Source: Chitinophagaceae bacterium UBA1953 (GTDB lineage Bacteria; Bacteroidota; Bacteroidia; Chitinophagales; Chitinophagaceae). From it: a stretch of DNA of 33,094 nucleotides. The position numbers and the translations under genes were made by a program. Shown piece by piece: positions 7,782-16,589 of this stretch. Every line of letters starts with the position of its first letter. Position 1 is the stretch's first letter. Location: assembly GCA_002336115.1 (NCBI GenBank), contig DDEN01000051.1, positions 1 through 33,094 of the forward strand, given 5' to 3'. The notes beneath the pieces were generated by a model. That model did no database searches, was not told the origin of the DNA, and saw only the letters and a list, made by a program, of their open reading frames with translations.

Positions 7782-10700
7782 TTAATCTGTTGCTTTTCTT
7801 TGCTGTCCCATCCACACTTTTTTGCCTTGTATTGCTCTTCCGAGATACATGATTCCAACCAGTATAAAGAACAATGGCCCGAGGAACCCGAGTAAGGCAA
7901 TGTATTTTGTTCCATAAAAACGTTCCATTGGTCTGCGTAAACGTTCAGAAATAACATACATACTCGGCACCATTACCAGTGTTAAAAAGAATGCGAAAAG
8001 TAAACCATAAATAATTGTCCAGCTTAACGGCCCCCAGAACACCACACTATCACCACCAAAGAAAATCTTTGGATTCAGATGCTGAAACAGTGATATGAAA
8101 TCGATATTAAATCCAACTGCAAGGGGTAACAAGCCAAGCATGGTTGCAAGTGCTGTTAACAATACGGGGATAATACGGATTTTACCTGCCTGTATAGCTG
8201 CTTCTCTTGTTTTGTATCCACGATGACGAAGCTCATCGGTGAATTCGATTAGGAGAATACCGTTTTTAATTACAATACCTGCAAGACCAACAATACCAAC
8301 AAGGAACATGATTGTTGCAATGGTTTGCCCGGTTATTGAATACATAATCATTACACCAATTACACTGAAGAATATTTCTGTAATTACAATAAACGGTTTA
8401 CTTAAACTGTTGAACTGTAATACAAGGATCATAAAGATCAGGCCAATGGCAATCATCAGTGCATTGCCAAGAAATGCTGATGTTTCTTTCTGTTGTTCAC
8501 TTTCACCACTTTGTTTAATAGTTACATCATCAGGTATCCTTGTTTTGTTTTTAAAGTCATCAATTTTTGATTTCAGGGCAATGTTAATGGGTGTTGTTTT
8601 ACTAGGATCGTCAACATTTGATTGCAACTGGATGGTACGTTTGTGATTTTTGCGTTTAACGCCACCGCTTGTACTTGTATAATCAAACTTGGCAACAGCA
8701 TTAATCGGTACCTGTTTTATCTGGCCGGTATTAAAATCACGGAAGGTTATTTTCATGTTCATCAAGTCGGTAATATTGTTACGTTGTAAATCGCTGTAAC
8801 GCAACTGAATTTTATATTCATCTTCACCTTCCTTTAGCTTGCTGATTTCTTTACCAAACAATGCTGTACGTATTTCCATACCAACCTGTGCTGTGCTTAC
8901 TCCTTCAATCAATGCACGTTCTCTGTCAACGGTTATGGTAATTTCAGGACTGTTCAGGTCAACATCCATTTGTAAATTATCAATTCCTTCCACACGGTTC
9001 GTGTCGAGATAATTGTACAGATCAGTAGCAACCTTTGAAATGCTTGCATAATCATCGCCACTAACTTCTATATTAACAGGAGGTTCTGTATTTGGTCCGC
9101 CTGCTTCTTTTTCCACACTGATCTGAGCACCTGGAATATTTCTAATCGTATTCCTGATTTCATCCATAATTGGCTGTGTGCTTTTTCCATGCCGTTTTTC
9201 ATATTCCACAAATGAAATCTGAATACGACCGAGGTTTGGTTGTGTGCTCCTGTTATTATCCCTCGGGTTGTTTGCACTTACAGCAACATTGGTAATCACA
9301 CTCTCAACAATTGAACCTTCTGTGCCTGGTTTTTCTTTCGCCAGCACCTTGTCAACTTTCTGTTCAAGTACTTTTGTAATAGAATCGGTATATTTTACGT
9401 CGGTACCCACCGGCAGTTTCATATAAACATATACGATGTTTGGATCGCCGCTTGGGAAGAATGTAACCGGGTTGCCACGCAGGTACAACATTGCTGCTGA
9501 TACCGGGAATAAAATAAACAACGATACAAGCATGTAAACAGGGCGACGGCCTTTTAATACCCAGCGTAACAGTTTTTCATAACTGTTCATCAGCCTCGGT
9601 AATATTTTTTCCTGGAAGTAATAAATAGAATCACGCAGCAGGTAACGGTTCAATACCCCCATGAGAGCCATAAAGAACAGGAAGTTTCCTATGCCGTGAT
9701 TGCCCAGTACGTGCATTAAAGCACCACCAATCCAGAATGTCCACCAGAACCATTTTCTGAAGATTGCTTTTTTTGGCTCATCATATTCTCTTCCTTCGGG
9801 CTTCATAAAGCTCACAGCAAATACCGGGTTAATGATAAATGCCACAACCAGCGAAGCTGTTAATGTAAAGATGAGCATGACCGGGAGGTAAATCATAAAC
9901 TTACCAATGATTCCTTTCCAGAAAAGCAACGGGAAGAACGGTGCAAGAGTTGTTGCAGTACCAGCCAATACCGGAATAAATATTTCACCTGCAGCTTCTT
10001 TTGCACTTCGTATAATGGGGACACGTCCATTGTGATAAATACGGTGCGTATTTTCAATTACCACTATGGCATCATCAACAATAATTCCCAATCCAAACAG
10101 CAATGCAAATAATACAATGAAGTTGAGTGAAATACCGGTGCCGACAATCCAGTCGCCAATGGGTAAAAACATAAACGCAACAAACACACTCAGCGGCACA
10201 CTCAATGCCACGAAGAACGCATTGGTAACACCCATAAAGAACATAAGAATAAGCAATACAAGAATAAACCCGATGATGATAGTATTTACCAGGTCGTTGA
10301 ATGATGTTCTTGTTTGTTTACTCTGGTCGCCGGTGATTGTTACATTCAGGTCGTCGGGCAGCTCTTTTGTTGTTTTCATTTCTGCCACAGTGCCTTTAAC
10401 TGTATCGGCAGTTGAAATAAGGTTTTCGCCGCTTCGCTTAATAATATTGAGCGTAATTACATTTTCTCCATTTAAACGTGCATAGCTTTCTCTTTCTTTA
10501 ACCGTGTCTTTAACTGTAGCAATATCTCTCAGGTAAATAGGAGCACCACTCACATTTTTCACTACAATTTTATCAATGTCAAATGCCGTTTTAAACTGGC
10601 CACGGATACGTACTGTACGTTCCATGTTGCCGCTTTCAACCTGCCCGCCACTGATGTCGGCGTTTTCACGCTTAATAGCAGTTTCAATATCGCTGAAGGT

Positions 10701-11342
10701 AATTTTTGCACCTGCCATCCGGTAAGGATCAACATTAATCTGTATTTCACGTTCGGGAGCACCAACAATATCTGCTCTTGTAATTTCTTTCAGTCCCTCA
10801 AACCTGTCCTGCAGTTTATCGGCATATTGTTTCAGTTTAACGGCATCATAGTTGCCGCTTACATTTACATACATAATAGGAATTTCGCTGAAAGCAAATT
10901 CCTGCACTTCCGGTTGCGATGTAAGATCCTGCGGTAAATCAGTTTTTGCCTTATCAACCGCATCTTTTACTTTCTGTTTGGCAAGGTCTGTTTTAACATC
11001 TGTATCAAATTCAACAATAATCAGCGAGTAATCCTGCTGCGATATGGATTGCACCTTGTTTACTCTTGCACCGCTGATACTCTTGATTTGCTTTTCGATA
11101 GGGCGTGTTACAAGATTCTCAATATCGGCAGGAGCATTTCCCACATATACGGTTACCACCGAAATAGTAGGCACCACAATATCGGGGTACTGTTCTTTGG
11201 GCAGGGTTTGAAATTTATACAAACCCAATGCAGTAATAAGTAACGTTACAATATAGATAGCTGTGCGGTTATCTATACTCCAACTGGTAAAAGATATTTC
11301 TTTAAACTTTTTACTTACCCCTTCTAAAAATTTTGATTGCAT
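7782..11342 (-). CDS. RND-family efflux permease (AcrB/HAE1-like inner-membrane pump)
   Basis: An 1186-residue RND transporter. After a short cytoplasmic start (SWSIDNRTAIYI) comes TM1, then the porter-domain sequence LPKEQYPDIVVPTISVVTVYVGNAPADIENLVTRP typical of the family. TM4 carries the paired aspartates of the proton relay (GLGIIVDDAIVVIENTHRIY, near residues 415-435). A second porter domain begins around GNPVTFFPSGDPNIVYVYMKLPVGTD and a second TM bundle ends the protein. It is longer than AcrB (about 1050): extra hydrophobic segments lie in the middle (FWWTFWIGGALMHVLG ... FLFFMALMGVL) and at the end (YIALLGFLGPLFFILVGIMYL). It is the last gene of the tetR-tolC-MFP-RND operon, 133 bases after the adaptor gene. 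Substrate cannot be read from sequence. Confidence 0.93.
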   Translation of the reverse strand: MQSKFLEGVSKKFKEISFTSWSIDNRTAIYIVTLLITALGLYKFQTLPKEQYPDIVVPTISVVTVYVGNAPADIENLVTRPIEKQIKSISGARVNKVQSISQQDYSLIIVEFDTDVKTDLAKQKVKDAVDKAKTDLPQDLTSQPEVQEFAFSEIPIMYVNVSGNYDAVKLKQYADKLQDRFEGLKEITRADIVGAPEREIQINVDPYRMAGAKITFSDIETAIKRENADISGGQVESGNMERTVRIRGQFKTAFDIDKIVVKNVSGAPIYLRDIATVKDTVKERESYARLNGENVITLNIIKRSGENLISTADTVKGTVAEMKTTKELPDDLNVTITGDQSKQTRTSFNDLVNTIIIGFILVLLILMFFMGVTNAFFVALSVPLSVFVAFMFLPIGDWIVGTGISLNFIVLFALLFGLGIIVDDAIVVIENTHRIYHNGRVPIIRSAKEAAGEIFIPVLAGTATTLAPFFPLLFWKGIIGKFMIYLPVMLIFTLTASLVVAFIINPVFAVSFMKPEGREYDEPKKAIFRKWFWWTFWIGGALMHVLGNHGIGNFLFFMALMGVLNRYLLRDSIYYFQEKILPRLMNSYEKLLRWVLKGRRPVYMLVSLFILFPVSAAMLYLRGNPVTFFPSGDPNIVYVYMKLPVGTDVKYTDSITKVLEQKVDKVLAKEKPGTEGSIVESVITNVAVSANNPRDNNRSTQPNLGRIQISFVEYEKRHGKSTQPIMDEIRNTIRNIPGAQISVEKEAGGPNTEPPVNIEVSGDDYASISKVATDLYNYLDTNRVEGIDNLQMDVDLNSPEITITVDRERALIEGVSTAQVGMEIRTALFGKEISKLKEGEDEYKIQLRYSDLQRNNITDLMNMKITFRDFNTGQIKQVPINAVAKFDYTSTSGGVKRKNHKRTIQLQSNVDDPSKTTPINIALKSKIDDFKNKTRIPDDVTIKQSGESEQQKETSAFLGNALMIAIGLIFMILVLQFNSLSKPFIVITEIFFSVIGVMIMYSITGQTIATIMFLVGIVGLAGIVIKNGILLIEFTDELRHRGYKTREAAIQAGKIRIIPVLLTALATMLGLLPLAVGFNIDFISLFQHLNPKIFFGGDSVVFWGPLSWTIIYGLLFAFFLTLVMVPSMYVISERLRRPMERFYGTKYIALLGFLGPLFFILVGIMYLGRAIQGKKVWMGQQRKATD

Positions 11343-11475
11343 AGTATTTTTTTATAGTCATCATTTGTAATACTGTTCAGCTTCACAGGCATCGCACACT
11401 TGTACTTTTGTTCTTTATTCATCAAGCCTGATTCGTTAAAGCTGTACAGAAAGAATGATCCGTTAATTCAAAAAG

Positions 11476-12648
11476 TTATAAAGCCGTAGTGGCTACAACC
11501 TGCCCGTTGTACAGATTTTGGTATCCATCGGTAATCAATTGCATCCCGGACTGTAACCCGCCTTTTATTTCAACTTTATTGTCGTACGATTCACCTATTA
11601 CAACCGGTTTTTTAACAGCAACGTTTCTTCCTTTACCATCTTTTTCCATTACATAAACATATTTACCGTTTTCATCGGTTTGTACAAGGTTTACCGAAAT
11701 CACAACAGCATTTGGTGCGCTGTAATCTTTAATACGAACCTGTGCAACGGAATTTGGTCGAACTGTTCCGCCTGGTACCGGCGCTTCAATTGTAAACGAC
11801 CTGCTGTTAGGATTAATCAGTTGCGATGAAATGCGAACCGATGAGTTGTATGTACGGTTCATATCAGGAACTGTTACCACAACCGGGCTTCCTACGTGTA
11901 CTCTGCTCATATAATTTTCAGGAACATCAACAATTGCCTTGAGTGTTGCTGAATTTACAATACGTATCTGCGGCCCCGATGCATTTGCTCCAACAAACAG
12001 TTCGCCTACTTTTACATTTACCACATCGGCAATCCCGCTTACTGCAGAGTAAACTGTATAAAGTTTAATTTGCTCCTGCATGGTTGCAATCTGTTTTTCT
12101 AATGCATCCACATTGTTTTTTGCAGAAAGCAATTGCACTTCTGTACCAATATTCTGATCCCAGAGATTTTTTTGACGCTGATACACTTCTTTTGCAAAGC
12201 TTAATTGTGTTTCCTGAATTTTAATCTGCTGGCGAAGTACTTTATCATCAAGCTTTAATACCAGTTGGCCTTTCTTCACAAACTGACCTTCTTTAATGAA
12301 AATACCAGTTACCACGCCACCTTGTCCGTTTGATGGTGCGATATAAGAAATATCCTCTGCATCAATTTTTCCCTGCAGGTCAATATAATGTGCAAAGTCT
12401 TCTATTGTTACAGGTGCAACAGCAATCAGCTTTGCTTTGCCTGCAGCGGCGCTTCCGGTATCAAGCTTTGCTATTTCATCCTGTAGTTTCTGAATTTTTG
12501 CATCAATGGACGACTGTTGTTTTTTGAGCTCTTCCAATTGTGCTTTCTTTTCGCCAAGAGTGCCAAGCTTTTCTTTTCTGCCCGAACCACAGGATGCAAT
12601 TATAACTGCTATTCCTGCAATGAGTGTGTATTGTAATATGCGTTTCAT
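11476..12648 (-). CDS. Efflux RND periplasmic adaptor (membrane fusion lipoprotein)
   Basis: A 390-residue adaptor. The signal sequence ends in a lipobox (VIIASC, Cys20), so it should be a lipoprotein. Next is a short coiled coil (about 30-65, LEELKKQQSSIDAKIQKLQDEI), then the first half of the lipoyl/barrel-sandwich domain (APSNGQGGVVTGIFIKEGQFVKKGQLVLKLDD), an alpha hairpin, the second lipoyl half (VYSAVSGIADVVNVKVGELFVGA), a beta barrel and a membrane-proximal domain. It joins the RND pump to the TolC-like channel. Its 127-base distance from tolC and 133-base distance from the pump gene fit one transcript. The extra N-terminal coiled coil right after the lipid anchor is a feature of Bacteroidota adaptors. 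Confidence 0.92.
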   Translation of the reverse strand: MKRILQYTLIAGIAVIIASCGSGRKEKLGTLGEKKAQLEELKKQQSSIDAKIQKLQDEIAKLDTGSAAAGKAKLIAVAPVTIEDFAHYIDLQGKIDAEDISYIAPSNGQGGVVTGIFIKEGQFVKKGQLVLKLDDKVLRQQIKIQETQLSFAKEVYQRQKNLWDQNIGTEVQLLSAKNNVDALEKQIATMQEQIKLYTVYSAVSGIADVVNVKVGELFVGANASGPQIRIVNSATLKAIVDVPENYMSRVHVGSPVVVTVPDMNRTYNSSVRISSQLINPNSRSFTIEAPVPGGTVRPNSVAQVRIKDYSAPNAVVISVNLVQTDENGKYVYVMEKDGKGRNVAVKKPVVIGESYDNKVEIKGGLQSGMQLITDGYQNLYNGQVVATTAL

Positions 12649-12775
12649 GCGTTTGTTTTTAGTTTTTTTAATTGTCGCATGTTATTCGCTCCAAAAAGTA
12701 ACCTGCTGTACAATTGGTTTTGCAGATTTTTTTGAAGCTCATTTCATACCTGAATAATTGTTTTGGTTGATTGAA

Positions 12776-14194
12776 TTAATTAAGTTTTCCGATTGCTTTG
12801 AGATAATTGATTTTTGCTACAACTGCGTTATAGAGTGCATCAAAATAATTTCCGTACGCCCTTTGCCATTCTGTATCGGCCTGCAGAACCTCAAAGCTGC
12901 TTCCTACGCCCTGTTCATATTTTTTCTTTGTTGTGTTATAAACCTGTTCTGCCAGTTCAAGATTTTTTTTCTGTGCATCCATTGTAAGAACAGCATTTTT
13001 TAAATTTATTTTTGAAACATTGTGCTCAAGATCAGCGGCCTGTTTAAACTGCTCAATATTGTTGTTTGTTTTTTCAAGGCTGTATTTAGCCTGCTGAATT
13101 TTGTATTTACGCTGAAAGCCATCAAAAATGGGAACACTTACACTTAATCCTATCAGGTTTGAATTGTACCAGAACCAACTGCTGCCTGTAATATCTGCAT
13201 AGCTTTTATTTTGCTGTCCCTGCTCCTGAAACTGGTATGAAAGAGCAACTGTTGGCAGATAGCCTAATTTGTTGCGTTTAATATCAAGCTGGTTGAGTTT
13301 TTTTACAGTATTAAGGAGTGTCATTTCGGTGCGGTTATTATAATCAAGCGTACCGTCATCAAGAATGTTTTCCTTAACTGTTTCATTATTCAGTTTATCA
13401 GTAAGAATTACAATATCATCCTGGTTGATGCCCATTGCAAATTTCAAAGCAGCATATCCAAGCTCAATCATATTATTCAGTTGCGTTTCAGTTGCTTTCA
13501 GGTTGTTGAGAGACACTGTTGTTTTGTCTATATCTAATTTTTCAACAAAACCATTTTTGTATAACTGCTGCTGATCGCTTGCCAGTTTTTCCATGCGTTG
13601 AATTGTTTTTTTCAGCACCTCTAACTGCTGTTCTGCAATCAACACCTGGTAATAGGCTTTTTGCACCTGTTCAGTTTGTTTTACTTCTGCAACTTTAATA
13701 TTGTTTGATGCAAATTCAAGCGAAGTTTTTCTTGCCAGCAGACCAACAAACACCTCGGGCTGAAACAACAACTGGCTCACCGATGCGCCTGCGGTAATAT
13801 TCCATGGCTGTACAAAACTGAATTCTCTTACTGTAAAGCTATTTTTTGGCTGTACGGTATTACCGCTGCTGTCTTTCACACCTTCTCTGTTTAAAACAGA
13901 ATAAATGCTTGTTTCGCCTGCATCGGGGAATAAAATTTTTGGCAGGTTGAGGTAATGACCAACCTGGCCGGTTGCAGAAGCCTGCGGCAATGCCATTCCG
14001 GTTATTTCTTTGTTCTGCGCAATCTGCTTCAGTGAGTCAATCCGCAGATTCTTGATGTCAATCGTGTTTTTTAACGATAAGGCTACTGCATCTTTCACCG
14101 ACAGTTTGTATTCTGTTGGCGTTTGGGCAGTAATACTCCCCGTTACCATTACGGTCATTAACAACAGCAGCTTACTTCTTGTGCGTAATTTCAT
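12776..14194 (-). CDS. TolC-family outer-membrane efflux channel
   Basis: A 472-residue protein with a signal peptide (cleavage after SITAQ). It starts with the usual LSVKDAVALSLKNTIDIKNLRID and has the two-fold OEP repeat with long amphipathic helices (EVKQTEQVQKAYYQVLIAEQ; later AADLEHNVSKINLKNAVLTM and YNTTKKKYEQGVGSSFEVLQADTEW). The final YFDALYNAVVAKINYLKAIGKL is the classic TolC-family ending. The start codon overlaps the 3' end of tetR by 23 bases, which suggests translational coupling. It supplies the outer-membrane exit duct for the adaptor and pump encoded downstream. Confidence 0.93.
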   Translation of the reverse strand: MKLRTRSKLLLLMTVMVTGSITAQTPTEYKLSVKDAVALSLKNTIDIKNLRIDSLKQIAQNKEITGMALPQASATGQVGHYLNLPKILFPDAGETSIYSVLNREGVKDSSGNTVQPKNSFTVREFSFVQPWNITAGASVSQLLFQPEVFVGLLARKTSLEFASNNIKVAEVKQTEQVQKAYYQVLIAEQQLEVLKKTIQRMEKLASDQQQLYKNGFVEKLDIDKTTVSLNNLKATETQLNNMIELGYAALKFAMGINQDDIVILTDKLNNETVKENILDDGTLDYNNRTEMTLLNTVKKLNQLDIKRNKLGYLPTVALSYQFQEQGQQNKSYADITGSSWFWYNSNLIGLSVSVPIFDGFQRKYKIQQAKYSLEKTNNNIEQFKQAADLEHNVSKINLKNAVLTMDAQKKNLELAEQVYNTTKKKYEQGVGSSFEVLQADTEWQRAYGNYFDALYNAVVAKINYLKAIGKLN

Positions 14195-14813
14195 ACACCT
14201 TCTTTTTTAATAGTTCTTCTTTGTATTTAGTAATCAGTTTATGTCCTTTTAATGTGGCAAGTCCGTACAGAAAATGCTCCATTATTTCAGTGGTAACTAT
14301 GATGGGATTAAATTTTGATGGTGAGGAGGCCGTGATGTAAAAAGGTATCATAATTGTTTCTACCCTGTAACGGCTCATCAGTTCAACATTTACATCTTCC
14401 CTGTACAGTTCTTCCCTTATTCCACGTTCCAGATTGTGTGCAATAATCTCCATCAGGTATTCTTCCTTCATTTTCCTGAAGGTTTCAAATGCACGGGGGT
14501 GAAATTTTTCTATATCATACAAAACCATCGGATTCAGTTGTGTAAACTGATCGTAAAGCCGGTGCATGGTAATAAAAATTTCATCCACCGCATCTTTTGC
14601 ATCACGCTTACAGAGTTCACAATCATGATGAATCTGGGTAACTTCATTGTTCATCACGGCTGCCACCAGCTCGTCTTTGTCGGCAAACGAATGGTAAATT
14701 GTTTTTTTACTCATACCAAGCTGAGAGGCAATATCATCCATCGATACAGATCTGATTCCGTACCGGAGAAAAAGCTCACGGGCTTTTGATTGTATTCTGT
14801 CTTTTGGTTCCAT
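14172..14813 (-). CDS. TetR/AcrR-family regulator of the efflux operon
   Basis: A 213-residue regulator. Residues 1-50 form the TetR DNA-binding domain: KDRIQSKARELFLRYG, then SMDDIASQLGMSKKTIYHSFADKDEL, the helix-turn-helix. The C-terminal domain (DIEKFHPRAFETFRKMKEEYL ...) resembles TetR regulators found with RND pumps in Bacteroidota. The frame is open back to 14906, but that extension would translate the promoter and palindrome at 14832-14870, so the ATG at 14811-14813 is chosen. It is the first gene of the operon and overlaps tolC. An inverted repeat covers its own promoter, so self-repression of the whole efflux operon is the simplest reading (inference). Confidence 0.92.
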   Translation of the reverse strand: MEPKDRIQSKARELFLRYGIRSVSMDDIASQLGMSKKTIYHSFADKDELVAAVMNNEVTQIHHDCELCKRDAKDAVDEIFITMHRLYDQFTQLNPMVLYDIEKFHPRAFETFRKMKEEYLMEIIAHNLERGIREELYREDVNVELMSRYRVETIMIPFYITASSPSKFNPIIVTTEIMEHFLYGLATLKGHKLITKYKEELLKKKVYEITHKK

Positions 14814-14831
14814 ATTCACTTTTACAGGACG

Positions 14832-14862
14832 CAAAACTATGGAAACTTTTATTGTTGCAAAA
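14832..14862 (-). promoter_or_regulatory. Promoter of the tetR-efflux operon (TTTTG-N18-TAGTTTTG)
   Basis: On the minus strand, TTTTG (14858-14862) is followed after 18 bases by TAGTTTTG (14832-14839), matching the Bacteroidota vegetative consensus TTTG / TAnnTTTG at close to the usual spacing. The expected start is about a dozen bases before the tetR ATG at 14813. Confidence 0.75.
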
Positions 14863-14870
14863 GTTTCCAT
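14839..14870. promoter_or_regulatory. Palindromic operator candidate overlapping the tetR promoter
   Basis: A perfect inverted repeat with 12-base arms, ATGGAAACTTTT (14839-14850) and AAAAGTTTCCAT (14859-14870), and an 8-base centre. It contains the -33 element and touches the -7 element of the tetR promoter. No T tract or preceding gene end suggests a terminator. Confidence 0.75.
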
Positions 14871-14926
14871 CCTTATTTTTTCCCTTTCGTCACAAAAAAG
14901 AAACATTCACCTGCCTTGTGAAACTG

Positions 14927-14934
14927 TAATTTTG
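14927..14934 (+). promoter_or_regulatory. Candidate -7 box TAATTTTG for the DUF502 gene
   Basis: A full match to TAnnTTTG, ending 17 bases before the ATG at 14952. No clear -33 TTTG is found upstream. It lies about 57 bases from the tetR palindrome, so control by that site is uncertain. Confidence 0.5.
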
Positions 14935-14951
14935 GTTTCAAACTCATCAGT

Positions 14952-15572
14952 ATGTTTAAAACATTCAGCTATAAGAACTTTCTCCAGTATTTTTTGCAGG
15001 GACTGCTTGTTTTGGCCCCGGTTGTAATAACCGGTTATGCCATTTACTGGATTATAACCAGTATAGACGATCTGATACCTATTTTTACTTTTACCGATGA
15101 AGGCGGAAATGTAAAAGTGCGCAATTTCGGCCTTGGGTTCCTTATTGTTATAGGCACTATCAGCGTTGTTGGTTACCTGAGTACGTTCTTTATTCAGAGC
15201 AGATTGTTTAACATGTTCGACCGCTGGCTGGAGCGTGCTCCCGGTATTAAATTTATTTACACTACAGTTAAAGAATTTTTTGAAGCCTTTGCAGGTGAGA
15301 AAAAGAAATTTAATAAGCCCGTACTGGCTAATATTGATGATAACGATGTATGGCGTGTGGCGTTTCTTACCAAAGCCGATATGGAGGATTTTGGTTTGAA
15401 GGATTATGTGGCAGTTTATGTGCCCATGAGTTATTCAATTGCAGGAAATGTGTATCTTATTCCTTCAAGCAGGGTAAAACCAATCGATCAGCTTGTTACA
15501 CCGGGCGAAGCAATGAAATTTGCCATCAGTGGCGGTGTTACAAAAGTGGAAGAAGATCAGCAGCAGCAATAG
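14952..15572 (+). CDS. DUF502 family membrane protein
   Basis: A 206-residue protein with two membrane segments: about 14-36 (LQGLLVLAPVVITGYAIYWI) and 58-80 (FGLGFLIVIGTISVVGYLSTFF). After them comes the DUF502 core: ERAPGIKFIYTTVKEFFEAFAGEKKKFNKPVL, then VAFLTKAD and a soluble beta-rich part with YVPMSYSIAGNVYLIPSSRVKPID. Family members include the plant LCV/COV proteins; the bacterial role is unknown. The C-terminus ends in a short Gln run. It diverges from the tetR operon and is followed after 42 bases by the zinc hydrolase gene, so the two may be co-transcribed. Confidence 0.88.
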   Translation: MFKTFSYKNFLQYFLQGLLVLAPVVITGYAIYWIITSIDDLIPIFTFTDEGGNVKVRNFGLGFLIVIGTISVVGYLSTFFIQSRLFNMFDRWLERAPGIKFIYTTVKEFFEAFAGEKKKFNKPVLANIDDNDVWRVAFLTKADMEDFGLKDYVAVYVPMSYSIAGNVYLIPSSRVKPIDQLVTPGEAMKFAISGGVTKVEEDQQQQ

Positions 15573-15614
15573 TGTTTTCCTGCGGAAAAAGAAACTAACC
15601 AAACGCAAACCTTA

Positions 15615-16580
15615 ATGAAAAGATTCTGTTTAACACTGATGTTTGCTTGTGCCGCTCAGCAAGTGTTTTGCTGGGGATTTTATGGGCACCGGAAAATTAA
15701 TTACCTGGCAGTTTTTTTATTGCCCCCTGAAATGCTGCATTTTTACAAAGCAAACATTGATTTCCTGGCCGAACATGCACCTGACCCGGATAAACGCAGG
15801 TATGCAGTGCCGGATGAAGGAGCAAGGCATTATATAGATATTGACCGTTACGGAGCTTACCCTTATAAAGAATTGCCACGCAATTATGATAGCGCTGTTG
15901 CAAAATATAGTGCCGATACGATTGCTGCTTATGGTATTGTGCCCTGGTGGGTACAAACCATGTTGTGGCGTTTAACTGCGGCGTTTAAAGAAAAGAATCA
16001 AACAAAAATTTTAAAGCTAAGTGCAGAAATAGGGCATTACATTGCCGATGCCCATGTGCCACTGCATGCAAACAGTAATCATAACGGGCAACTGAGTAAC
16101 CAGAAAGGCATCCACGCATTTTGGGAAAGCCGTGTTCCTGAATTACTGGCTGATAAAGAATTTGATTTCTGGATTGGCAAAGCAGAGTTTATCAAAAATC
16201 CCGGACAGTTTATCTGGAACCGTGTATTGGAAAGCGCTGCTGCGGCCGATACTGTTTTGCTGTATGAACGTTTGCTGAGTCAGCAATTTCCAACTGATCA
16301 GCAATTTTCTTTTGAAAACAGGAACGGCATTACAACCAGAGTTTATTCAACATCATATACCACTTCTTATAATAATAAACTGCTGGGCATGGTTGAACGC
16401 CGCATGCGGCAAAGCATTTTTGCAGTTGCATCGTTCTGGTACACGGCCTGGATTAATGCTGGTCAGCCTGATTTAAAGCAACTCACAAATAAGGAGTTTA
16501 CCGAAGAAGACTTAAAAGAATTTGAATTATTGAATGAAAGCTGGCGCAAAGGAAAAATTGCCGGGAGAGAACATGAATAA
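15615..16580 (+). CDS. Exported S1/P1-nuclease / zinc phospholipase C-like protein
   Basis: A 321-residue protein with a signal peptide ending around VFC (residue 19). The mature protein would begin WGFYGH: Trp20 and His25 have the spacing of the N-terminal Trp1 and His6 that bind zinc in S1/P1 nucleases and phospholipase C. Further likely zinc ligands are His72 and Asp75 (HYIDID), His141, Asp145 and His147/His151 (GHYIADAHVPLH), and the downstream GIHAFWE segment. The substrate (nucleic acid or phospholipid) cannot be decided here. A charged helical tail follows. The gene ends 10 bases from the converging amidohydrolase gene with no hairpin between them. Confidence 0.82.
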   Translation: MKRFCLTLMFACAAQQVFCWGFYGHRKINYLAVFLLPPEMLHFYKANIDFLAEHAPDPDKRRYAVPDEGARHYIDIDRYGAYPYKELPRNYDSAVAKYSADTIAAYGIVPWWVQTMLWRLTAAFKEKNQTKILKLSAEIGHYIADAHVPLHANSNHNGQLSNQKGIHAFWESRVPELLADKEFDFWIGKAEFIKNPGQFIWNRVLESAAAADTVLLYERLLSQQFPTDQQFSFENRNGITTRVYSTSYTTSYNNKLLGMVERRMRQSIFAVASFWYTAWINAGQPDLKQLTNKEFTEEDLKEFELLNESWRKGKIAGREHE

Positions 16581-16589
16581 ATTACCCGC

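Noticed and set aside
14814..14906. N-terminal extension of the TetR regulator
   Set aside because: It would translate the promoter and palindrome; the ATG at 14813 begins the normal TetR domain.
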